This document shows, piece by piece, positions 34,810-45,159 of a stretch of 64,000 bases of DNA; the first letter of the stretch is position 1; each line of letters starts with the position of its first letter. The position numbers and the translations under genes are program-made. The stretch covers positions 1,488,001 to 1,552,000 of the forward strand of contig RCSZ01000009.1 of assembly GCA_014898425.1 (NCBI GenBank), read 5' to 3'. The notes under the pieces were generated by a model. That model worked only from the letters and a program-made list of their open reading frames with translations. It made no database searches and was not told the origin of the DNA. This stretch comes from Botryotinia globosa (lineage: Eukaryota > Ascomycota > Leotiomycetes > Helotiales > Sclerotiniaceae).

Positions 34810-36144
34810 ATGGCCACCACTTTCACCTCCACCATCCACGACTCTAGGCAATACTTCTATTCAACAGCAATGGATTCTGCAGCGGATAAAGAAGAACGCA
34901 AGCGCGAGGTATATTGCTCTCCCATAGGCAACTACTATACAGAGACTAATAAAAAGTTATAGTACAATCGTCTTGCACAAAGAGAATTCCGTATGCACTG
35001 TAAGGTCTACATTACAAGCACTAAAACTAATCATGAGTTTACCAGGCCGAAGAAGAAAGGAGCACCTCAAGAACCTCGAGCAAGCCCAAAAAGAACAGAG
35101 CTCGGAGCAGTCTGAAGAGATTGAGCGCTTGAGATATCAAAATGACGAACTCAGAAGAGAGAACGAAACTCTTCGGGCGCAACTATACGGTTCAACGACA
35201 CAAAGTCTCCTGCTTCAACCAGTAGGACAAATTCCTTCCGATCATCGACAGTACTCTTTATCCCCATCTATTTCTGGCGCATCTATTTCAAATGCCGGTA
35301 GTCCCCCTGCTTCTTTAAGCTCAGAGATGATGTCGATGGGCTCAATACCAATGACATCTACGATGATTTCACCATCCACATATGCATATGCCGATTCGGC
35401 TGCTTTATCTTCTCAGCCATATATGGTACATCAACCCGGGCTCGGTCCACATAACTCACAAAGCTCACCTGATATATCAGGATACACACAGAATGCTCGA
35501 TCTGCAATGGGGCCTTCAAATTTTCAACACCCCTCTCTAAGCATCCCTCGAGCCAGCGGCAGTGGCAACGCTACTGACCAACAACCTAGGGCATCTTCCT
35601 CAAGACAAAAGTTAGTAGCTCCCATGGACGACGCAGCTTATGGGTGGTATTAACGGTCTGAAGTGTCTTGATGGCTACGGTGCCTTACGATCGCAAAAGA
35701 GGTTGCATTGAAATTCGAGAACTTTTCCGACCACTGCTTTCCGACCCTTCTATTGTGGATGGCTCCTCTCCAGACCGTCATCTCGCCCTTCTTCGCTCCA
35801 TGACTGACATGCTTCCTCCAACCCTCAAGCCCAACAAGTCACAGCTCGAAAAAGCTCATTATTACGCTATTGATATGATCGCTTCTCCTTCATTGCGAGA
35901 ACGACTGATGACTTTAGCTGGAGATGTAGCGGTAAGTTTTATTCGGGACTTTGGGAGTTGCATTGGAGAGGCCGATGAGACGGAGCAAATTATCATATGG
36001 GGAGACGATCCTTACAATGAGATATCATGGGAAGCTTCGCAACCTTTGTTGGAGCGATGGGGCTGGCTACTCGGCCGGGATTTTGTGGACAGAAGCAATG
36101 CATGGAGGGCACAACGAGGTGCCCCCCCTCTACCTGATTGGTAA
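34810..36144 (+). CDS. bZIP transcription factor with DUF3425-like C-terminal region
   Basis: Fungal bZIP/DUF3425 proteins are nuclear regulators, often of stress or secondary metabolism. Four exons (34810-34908, 34963-34990, 35046-35610, 35664-36144) give 390 residues. The basic region is split by two introns within 30 codons: RKRE, YNRLAQREF and RRRRKEHLKNLEQ join to a classic Yap/Pap1-type signature NRLAQREFR, followed by a leucine-zipper-like coiled coil to about residue 85. The middle (90-230) is Ser/Pro-rich. The C-terminal part contains a GCIEIRELFRPLL stretch, DMLPPTLKPNKSQLEKAHYYA and QPLLERWGWLLGRDFVDRSN, then ends GAPPLPDW, as in DUF3425 proteins. The third intron (GTTAGT donor, ATTAAC branch) is my reconstruction. 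A possible further intron at 35933 is not needed, because the frame stays open. Confidence 0.82.
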
Positions 36145-37710
36145 AGAAGGAGTTTTGGGAGTGTCGGTGGGATGAACGGGATTTGATTTGAAACGGACTT
36201 CAACGAAGTACAAAATATGGAGCAAAATTGGGAATCACGATATACCACAGCATAGCGAATGGCGTTCAGCATTTTGAAATGGTGTCATGTTTATTGGGTT
36301 AGAGGTTTTATGCATAGAGACCATTTTGGGTCCGACAGACATGAGACGAAGACCAGGTCTGGATTCTTACAATTAGATACCAAATTATATTTTTCTACCA
36401 ACCTACTCTTGAAAATGAAAATGGCGCTGAAGCTTGAATTACCTTTCTATGCATGTGATGAAAACCATAGGGGAAGTATAGCCAAGGGTCCGAGGGCCGA
36501 GTTGTTGGTAATGTACTACCGTGTTGCAGCTTGCACGCGATCAATTAGTGAAATTTAGTTTGAGGGGTAGACCAAGAAATTTCATGTCGTTCCTATCTTC
36601 CAATAGATTATCGAACAATCGACACACCCCAAGAAGATCTAACAGCAATAAGCTCTAGCCAGATATTTTAATCATCTTTTTTTCAGCACATGATGATCTC
36701 TAGTATAGCCCGGGAACTTCACTCCGAGCGTTGAATGCATACATGAGACTCGTCGTACGTTTACAATACCACTTTACCTCCCGAGCACGTCAAAACTGTC
36801 AATAATGCCTTAGCACAAGGAGTTCTCCGAAGAGAGGTGCGAGTGGCAAGTGTCGAATATTGTTCATCGACGGGTTTCAACGACGAGGTAGACTTGTTCA
36901 TTACTAGATCTGGCCATCAATCGGAAGCTACGAAGCTACCCCGCCATGTACGTATAGTTGTATTGAGATCTAAGATCTCAACAAGCTAAATGCTCGCTGA
37001 TGTTGGATTTTCGCGGCTATCGTTCATTGATTTACTAAAATATCAGACCACCTTTACCTTAGTGTCCGTAGGCTTGCAGTGGCGAGACGGCTCAAGTTTA
37101 ACTCAAAAGCATCGACAGGGCTAAGTTACGTTGCACTCGACTTTTGAGATGGTTCCGGAGTGACATGCAGACAAGCTAGTTTTCGAGCATCGACACTACC
37201 TTTCCAGATCTGTACTAAGAGTCCGATTACTCAGTACGCTATTCGTGTTGAATATCCAGTCAGAAGGCTCAGCTCAAGAGGAATCAAGAACTATGCTACA
37301 TTTCGTAGATACAGACGAATTTCCTCAAGCATTCGCGCGTGAGTAGTGATTGTCTTGACTTGGAACATCTGGTCAGAGCGGCCAGCACGGGGCGGGGGGG
37401 AAGAACCACGGAGTCGGAATTCCGATGGGCAACGGTAAATAACGGTAAATGGGTGGGTAAGATTAAGACGGCTTAACCATGTTCATTTGCTGGTCTAGAT
37501 GGAAGTTGGAACGATACTTGCCGATTTCCATATTTCAATGTTCGAATTTCGACGTTTACTCAGGCCTGGGTCTTCGACTTCGAGTCAGTGTCTACAAGTG
37601 ATAGAGGTAACGATAATGTCAGATCAAGTCACAAAAATCACTCATTTCATAAGATGGCCGGTACTTTCCATGCTTGGTATATCTTCCCCTTTCCCTTGCG
37701 GGCTAAGTCG

Positions 37711-38064
37711 TTACAAAAGGAAACAGAATACAGTAGTGAAGATTTTCTTACTCATCTCTCTGGGCCCAGGGTGTGGGTAGGCATATGCACTGCAAGTTGC
37801 AACATCCATCTCTTTCCCCGCGGCTACCCAATACAAGGATTTTAGATTACACGTTGTCGGTTTTAAGGTTACATCCTGTGGAAGTTGAACCCATCTTGTT
37901 TCGCTTCCATTATCCATAGCAAGCACGACAGGCATGATTACAAATTCAAAGATCTCAGGAGTCAGGACAGGCCAGCAGGGTTGCTCGTACGGATCTTGAC
38001 TCTTGAGACTAGGTACTCGTGCGGCCAGAAAGTATGCAACTCCGACGCTAGATGCACATACCAC
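37711..38064 (-). other. Open frame of unknown nature, upstream part disrupted by MITE
   Basis: A 117-codon minus-strand frame contains a stretch (about 37780-37950) with the mixed composition of a real protein and three cysteines. Its upstream end runs into the inserted element at 38016-38137, so it may be a relic of a gene interrupted by the insertion. I recognise no family; chance is a fair alternative. Confidence 0.2.
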
Positions 38065-38137
38065 AAGATGGTAAACTACAAGAGGACTAACCTGGTTTTC
38101 ATAGCGCCAGAGTTTGCATACTTCCTGGCCGCACGAG
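38016..38137. mobile_element. 122-bp MITE with about 34-bp terminal inverted repeats and TA duplication
   Basis: Both ends read inward as CTCGTGCGGCCAG followed by (A/G)AAGTATGCAA, with a few mismatches and one extra A at the right end; similarity continues to GGCGCTA/GACGCTA. TA flanks both sides (38014-38015 and 38138-38139), which fits a non-autonomous Tc1/mariner-type element. It is too short to code for anything. Confidence 0.88.
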
Positions 38138-41100
38138 TATAATGGTCAAGAAAGCCTTACCGGAAGCCACCCACCACTGCTATGATATATCCTGGGGTAT
38201 GGAATCTGTTTGTTGAATCCCTGCTCACTTAAGCTCTCAGTAGTGTACGGAGCAGGAGCCTCTCTCGCCTCTCAAAAGCCTCTTCCCGCTGGCACTAATA
38301 AGTAGGGATTAATGTCTGGGAAAAGATTGACGCTTTGAAAAAGCCTCCTTATATGGAGACTATATGGAGTCTATGGAGCCCTCTATCTCTCTACGCACTG
38401 TACACTATACAGTCCAGAATACTTATCAGGCAACCTTTTTTCTCTGAAAATTTCCCCTATCTAATTGGCCTGCTCGGATGGGTTTTTGCAGGACCCGCTC
38501 AAACGTTCTGATCGCATGTGGGGGTGAAGGCTTTAAAGCCTGTGTTTTATGGGTATGAACCGTTTAATTACTTTGGTATCTTGTAAGTTGTAGCCTACGA
38601 TTGATTAAAAAAATAATTGGTACGGGGCGAGACCTTTGACTTTGATCTCGTCCAACTTCCAAGTCATGGCCTTCTTTTCCTTTCCTAACCATTTTCAGTA
38701 TACCGTGAATAAAATCATGGTGTGTGGAATATTCAAACAAGTAAAGATCTCTCTTTACCAATCCCTATTCAGCTCCCCGGTCGCTTCTTATGTTTCTTGC
38801 TGGCCTATTATGGCCCATCTTTCATCCGTAGTTTGACAGAATCGAACTGTTCATTGAACTAATGCATGCGAAGAGAAAAAAAAATGTCTGCTACCAATGC
38901 TCTCTTGCACAGTGCAAGTTGCACTTGGTCAGATACAGCGGCATTCCATCTGAGTACCAAGCATTCAAAGATTCCTAAGAAAAGAATAACCTTAATGAAA
39001 CTTCCGGGTCAGCGTCAGCCACCTACAGCGTTGTGGATCCGCACAAGGAAGAAAAAGATCTGACAACAGCGGACAGGTTGGCGTGTTGGCATGCAGTAGC
39101 CACGTTGAAGGAGTGAGATGAGCCCCCAAACAATCAATCTCTTTCCGAAGGATCATAAGCCGACATGGTATTGTTTGACATTTCAGGGAAGCTTTTCGTT
39201 CGAGAACAGGGCAAATGGCGAGGATGAGGATGCATGCGGGGGCGAGGCGAGGTAAGTCCCGAAGAGGAAGTTCGGGGCGCTGTATGTCGTGCTCACATCA
39301 GCAATGCTATTGCTAGCACCATCGACTGTGTAGAAGAAGTCTGAGGGATCGACAATGTTTCCTTCCAGATTTGGCTGCTAGACCTGAAATTTTACTATCA
39401 CGGGATGGGCATTTCCAACACAAATCGGGAATTCGCTTATCTTTCGTGCGTCAAGCATCACCCTTTATCTTAATTCGACGGGATACGATTTTGGAGGCTA
39501 ATTTTCTGCGATTTGGGAGACTATCTAATATGACACCAAAGAACTGGCCAGGCCGATGTGTGCGGAGCGGCGCGTTGTGCCGTCTCCGTTGCATGAAGAG
39601 AGAGAAGATAATGATAATCAATTTCTGCAAGGCTGAATTTGAAGATCGGCAGTGACAGGATGGCGATGTGATTGGCGCCTTTTTACGAAGTGTATGCGTA
39701 TTTCCTAGATAGCTTTTAGCAGCAGCCTGCTATAGTTAGCACACACGGTACATACACATCGTACGAGCTGGATCGAATACGGGGAAGTGCTCAGAGTGAC
39801 GAGTGAGATTTGAATGTAAAAGAATACGCGTTACGCATACTTGTTTTTTGCAATGCGCGGCTGGATATTTCGCAAAGAATACCCGCTGGATAGAGACGAG
39901 TGGGAAGGTGCAAGATGTGTGCTGACGTTGGTTTCTTCTGCAGCGCAGCGCGCTCGATGTATCAGAAAGTCTTAGTGTGAAATGGAACTATAAGTGGATG
40001 TGAGGGAACCTTGGCAGACCCGACAGCAGAATAGCGGTGGGCGGTTAAACTCGAGATTTCTATTCCTGCTGTACTCTTCCCAACCCATGAAAACACATTC
40101 GTAGGTAAGATATAACATCTGTTGTGCAGGCATGCGAATACATTGAGAAATGGAGATATTCTACCTTCGTGATGAGGTGAAACAACAGACGGATATTCAG
40201 CATCTTAACTCCGTCGTTCGATGAATATTCGAATAGAGATTGAGATGCATAGGTAGGTAACCCAGCTACCTGATGTGTTCATATTACCCTCCTAGGTGTT
40301 CCAGGTGCAAGCCAGGAGTATCACCAGGAAGAAGAAATTTAAGGGACAATCGCGGGAGTACATGCAGACGAGATAGTTCTCATATGTATCTGAGGTGAGA
40401 TGAATACGTAGACATGTAGGTATGTGGAAGAGGAACTGCAGCCGAGAAATGCGGCGCAGCATGTTTCTGTTTTATCGACTTGAGCTTTCTCCCATCGATT
40501 TCGTCGATGTTTCCATTTCTGTTGTGTTGTCTTTTATTTTTGCTTTTGCAGCGTTTATACCAGGAGTAGGGTGGATTGGGAATATGATGGCTCCTATTAG
40601 TAGTTATCATCTGATATGGTACCAGATTTCTTTTTACAAGAGTCGGGAGGTTAAATTTACAGTCACATGGTTCGTCTCTTGGTGTTAGGGACTTCAATCG
40701 CGCAAACTGCAGACTGAAAATGTGCAACGTTGGAGCGATGGAGTATACCATAGTGCATAGATCGATTGCAGTGGATTGGATTCCATTGACAGATAGAATA
40801 CGTTTCACATATTGAACTTCCCTACTCCAAAAATCGAATCTGCCTTATCAATCGACAATATCCGAAGCATCCAATTCTCAAATTCTTGCCAACATTCAAG
40901 CTTTTGAGACGGACAAACAAACCACCGTCGAGCATTTACATCATGAAACTTGTGGGACATCGGATAGTGTCAAGTCTAGACGGGAATCCGGATTTGGAGC
41001 GTCTGGATGGTGAGGGGTGTCGGTGTCTCCTTCCTCGATGCCGTGCTTACTTGCTCTCGCGACGATGAACACGGATGGGGAGCATGTCGACAGAAGTAAT

Positions 41101-41629
41101 GCGTCGCCTTGGTATTGAATTTCAAAATTGGCATGCAAATCCGTACCCAAAGCCTGTCTGGTTAGAATAAGATGCACCGAAGTAGATGAGAAGCAGGTTC
41201 TTTTACCGAGTCTCTGATAACTGGCGTAGAAATGAGACTTCGTAGCTTGGAAGTTTGGAGAGGTCATGTGGCATGATTGCTATTAATTCCACAAACAATT
41301 TCTGCTCTAAAGTAGCCAGACGCTCTCATGTTATTTTCCAAGAGAAGTCGTGTATTACTGAAAGTTTGGAAGCAATCGAAGTTATTTGTCTCTTTATTCG
41401 TTTCATAAATATATATCGATTATGGCGAAAATCAGTGATAACTATGATACATGAAGTATGCCGGATATTAACCATCGCATAACTGAAACTTTCAGGAAAA
41501 GAGCCACGCCGAGCTTTCGTTTGACCCGACCTTTGTGATACAACCCATATATATCTCATTATTTCCGTCCCAAAGTTTACCCCCAAATAAACCTTATATA
41601 CCCAATTCAGTCCGTAAATCAAATTCTCA

Positions 41630-43482
41630 TTATTCGGCATCCATATCATCATCATCATCATCTTTAGCATTAATTGTTCCTTCCCCCTTGGCCTTTATTT
41701 TTTTCATCTCAAAGCCCCTCAGAAGACTGACAAAGATATGCCTAGATTTCTTTCCTAAGGCCTTGGCCCAGATATCCAGGGTCTCTGTTACCCACATCAA
41801 TAACTTGCTGAAGAAGAACAAGCAGACGAAGGACGCCGATACCACTACCGCAAACCCAACCCAGTAATCATACAGCGAATACTTGCCTTCAATATCACTA
41901 AGCTGAGTTGAGAAGTAAGAGGTCATAAGTGATACGGGAAGGAAAAGCACCGATAGTTTGGCGAGCAGGGTGGCTGAGCGATTGAGGCGGGCAGTAGCTT
42001 GAGAGTCTTTTTGGGAATTAATGCTGAAATACTGGAGATGTGTTAGCTTACTCACGGTCAATTAACAACAGTGGAGGGAATTCTACCGTATGATCTAGAA
42101 GATTGAGAACCAAATATCAGTAAAGTAAATATACAAGAAATTACAAGTAAATAAGAGGAAAATTTACTTAATGCATCCTTCTCAGCTAAAAATTCACAAG
42201 TTTCGCTCAGAATTAACAATTTTAAGCGATCACCGAGTCTCTCGAATCTTTGACTCGCGGAAGCAGCTAACTTAACTCCGCTTCTCCCACTTTGAGTCAT
42301 AAATGAGCCGTCAGGTGTGCCAGCTTCCCACGTACTAGAGTTCTTGGGTTCCAGAATCCTGGTTATGAGGTTGTGGTAGCCGTTGTACAAATGTTGCATC
42401 CGACGAATTCTCTTGCTAAGGAAGTGAAGATGGGGGATGATTCTTATGTCAGGACCTTTGTTGGACTTTCTTGTCATGTCTTCGAATATAGAGGTCTCCA
42501 ACTCTTTTAAACTTCCCCTGAAAAAAGCGACTGTTTTGTAGACAGCTCGCCAATCATCAAATAGATAGTAGAAAAGGTTGCTTGCTCCTTCTGTCCCGCT
42601 ATTCGCGTGCGCTGTATTCAAATCTAGAACCTGTCGGACAGACTGCATAGATATTGGATCCGCCGTCTCATGACCCGACTTGGAAAGTTGGCCTAAAACG
42701 CTCAGAGTATTGCTGCGCAGTGACTTGAGATCCTTTTTCGTCGCCTTAATTGGCCCTGTATCTTCATGTACAGCTATAACTGTATTATCGTCGCACAGTA
42801 TAAGCCAAGACCAGAGCCTACACTGCAATCTGTCTATGAATAGATTTTGAACTGTTGGATTATCTTTTTTCTTCATCGGTGGATCGATATCATGCATCCA
42901 ATTCGCACCAATGCACATGAAACGTGCTCCAACGTCAACGGACTGGTAGTTGATCATTTGTTGTGCAATGGTATAATGGCTCGTGGTTGCCGGGGTCGCA
43001 TGATGAGCTGTATGTGTTCTGGGCATATTCATACTCGCTCTGCCCGTTTCGATATCATCCTTTTCGAACAATTTCTCTTTGTAACTGACTCGATGATCCT
43101 TACTGGTCGGATTTTTCGGTGGCAGGGTTTTGATGATAGCCAGAAGCCTTGGAGAAAACCCATACCGATGTGCAAGAACATCTATTATATCAGTCTGTCG
43201 GTTTGGACCCCAGATATTGCTGTCCCATATTAGCAAACACTCTTGCAAATTTGATACCATCACTTACATCCATCGCACAGGAGGTCGATCGCGCTCGGCT
43301 TGCGTGGAAGGTTCATCTAGGAGCCTGTTCACTTGGCCTGCGTTCAGATCAAAGGCAATTCGAGCCTCGAGTTTGCCAAACTCGACAACAAAGTTGCGGG
43401 TATTTTCATCTCCCGCTCGATCGAGGCTGTCTTTATATACAACTTGTTGGTCGAAGTCCGCGAATATTCCGTCTTTCTCCAT
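41630..43482 (-). CDS. CorA-like two-TM membrane protein
   Basis: This belongs to a large fungal family distantly related to CorA magnesium channels. Exon 1 is 43482-43268; a 48-nt intron in phase 2 leads to exon 2 starting at 43219, restoring VRWINIWGPNRQTDIIDVLA and GFSPRLLAII. Exon 2 continues to about 42145. The last exon, 42031-41630, encodes YFSINSQKDSQATARLNRSA, then two membrane helices (about LLAKLSVLFLPVSLMTSYF and DYWVGFAVVVSASFVCLFFF) and an acidic tail DDDDDDMDAE, total about 563 residues. The canonical GMN loop of CorA is not seen. The second intron is uncertain: the phase-compatible junction 42145/42031 leaves about eight more residues than family members usually have, and a 5' donor at 42167 would break the frame. 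Confidence 0.75.
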
Positions 43483-44015
43483 GTTGTATAGGCTTGGTAT
43501 GCGGACTATACAGGAAAATGAAGATTGAAATCATGATGGGCAAACCTCATCAGTTTATATGTGTAGGCTGTGCTGTGCTGTGAATGCTGCCGTCAAGAGG
43601 CGCACAAGGCTGATTTTGGAGCTGTGAAACATGAGGGGAACCTGTCCGTGGTAGTATTCTGATGTATTCTGGCTGAATGACTGGCTATCATTTAGCGATA
43701 CAGGTTTTGGTGTTCTTCCCCCCTGTTGGCGCTTATCTGTTTACAATCGTTCCCAGCGTTTACCTCCAGGCTTTTGACCAGTCACGCGAGAACATCAGCA
43801 GGGGAAAATCGCCCATAACATAATCTCTTGTTGGTGTTTCTCTTCAAAACTGTTTTCGCAATTGACATCATATAATAGGTTACCCAGAGAGTGGTTCCGA
43901 GGAGACAAACGCTTTTTGATATTTGGTGGTGCCAGTGTGCCACTATTTCAGTGCAACGATCTTCCTATCTATCAGCGATCGTAAAGCTTATTCCTTCACA
44001 CCTTAAAACGTCAAA
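43483..44015. other. Divergent promoter region, CorA-like / GNAT
   Basis: The genes on both sides start at its borders. No repeat or RNA is seen. Confidence 0.5.
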
Positions 44016-44588
44016 ATGACCTACGAAATCATACATGTATCCAGTGATGATCTTGTACGGTCCTATGTCGGAAAGTACAAAGATTTTAGGCTTCTATCTC
44101 TGCAAGTCGCACCTGAAGCTTTCGCATCCAATTACTCTACGGAGGCCGGGTTCTTAGACGAAGTATGGTACGAACGTCTTGCAAACCCACACGCAGCTAC
44201 ATATTTCGCGCTTGAAAATTCTAAAATCGTCGGTACTGTTTCAATGCTGGGCCCATTGATTTATGGCCCAGAAGACATGACGGTCCTCGGAAATCCATGG
44301 CAAGCGATTGGTGATAATATATCCAACGAACAGACGACAGGCCATTATCGAATGAACGGAGTATTTACAGATGTTCGTGGGCAAGGAGTTGGGAAAGCGC
44401 TTATTGAAGCGGCCTTGAAATATGCAGGAGGTGAAGCAGCGGTGCAGGGCAAAGCGTTTGTATGCAGTATTGTAGTAGAGTCAGAAAATTCTGGAGCTCG
44501 GCGATTATATGAAAGGTGTGGTTTTGTGGCCATGAAAGAGGTACCGAATGGAGACACGGCCGTCATACTCATGACAACACCAGGCTAG
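44016..44588 (+). CDS. GNAT-family N-acetyltransferase
   Basis: GNAT enzymes transfer an acetyl group from acetyl-CoA to an amine of a small molecule or protein. A single exon encodes 190 residues. Seen: VGKYKDFRLLSLQVAPEAFASNY at the N-terminus (typical of Rim-like GNATs), a central strand TYFALENSKIVGTVSML, the acetyl-CoA loop VRGQGVGKALIEAAL (matching Q/RxxGxG/A, about residues 119-133), and the C-terminal VVESENSGARRLYERCGFVA that closes the fold. No targeting signal is visible. The substrate cannot be predicted. Confidence 0.9.
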   Translation: MTYEIIHVSSDDLVRSYVGKYKDFRLLSLQVAPEAFASNYSTEAGFLDEVWYERLANPHAATYFALENSKIVGTVSMLGPLIYGPEDMTVLGNPWQAIGDNISNEQTTGHYRMNGVFTDVRGQGVGKALIEAALKYAGGEAAVQGKAFVCSIVVESENSGARRLYERCGFVAMKEVPNGDTAVILMTTPG

Positions 44589-45159
44589 AAGTTACGAATT
44601 GAGTATACGATATTGAGTCGAGCATTCTTGTCTTTTTCCATACAAATTTCTGCAAGGTTTGAATAGCTGCAGAATTCCCAAGTAGCTGGTAGGCATTGCA
44701 TATAATATAACCACAATATACTTTGACTAATCTAAGTAGGCCGAAGTTGTTACTTCCCACTCAACTCCCATATATTGTAATGATATTGTAATGATTTCAT
44801 ACAATCATATAGTTTTGTAGATTTCATTGAATCATACACGCACATAGTTTTTATATATTCCGTCGATATCGTACAATCATCTCATTTTGATATAAGAATG
44901 CCCTTGAGGGAGTCAGGGCGTGGCAGAGAGGGATCACAAGGAGTCTCATTTATGTCAAAATTTAGAAATAACCATATAACAAATAGATCAGGTTCAATTA
45001 GAACGTGTATAAATTTAAGATTATATTCCTACTGGTATCAAATCCATGCATCCTCCAACGCCCATACTAGAAACAAGAGCAGAGATCCGCCATACCATGC
45101 CGCCAAACCCATTTTTCATAACCCATCATGCATGTACCATCCGTTTTTTACCCAATGTT
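44589..45159. other. Convergent intergenic region, GNAT / Hsp78
   Basis: An A+T-rich spacer between two 3' ends. Repeated TTGTAATGATA words occur near 44777-44797. No gene is supported. Confidence 0.5.

Larger units (their letters stand above)
36145..41629. other. 5.5-kb gene-poor region with a MITE
   Basis: No gene could be supported. A complete 122-bp inverted-repeat element is present (listed). Two frames deserve mention: 37711-38064 (-) has a protein-like stretch (RWVQLPQDVTLKPTTCNLKS) but no recognisable family, and 40380-40808 has overlapping frames on both strands without family resemblance. Confidence 0.45.

Noticed and set aside
35933..35993. Possible fourth intron in the bZIP gene (GTAAGT donor)
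   Set aside because: The frame remains open, no good branch point is present, and the retained sequence fits the C-terminal domain length.
38835..38855. Minus-strand GTTCGATTC, a tRNA B-box-like sequence
   Set aside because: The T-arm stem does not close properly and no A box or acceptor stem is found at the required distance.
40380..40808. Overlapping frames on both strands (88 and 142 codons)
   Set aside because: Neither shows a recognisable domain or splice-linked exon, and each excludes the other.
42032..42055. A 24-nt second intron in the CorA-like gene (GTGAGT...CCAG)
   Set aside because: Too short for spliceosomal removal; one longer intron with a phase-compatible donor explains the region better.
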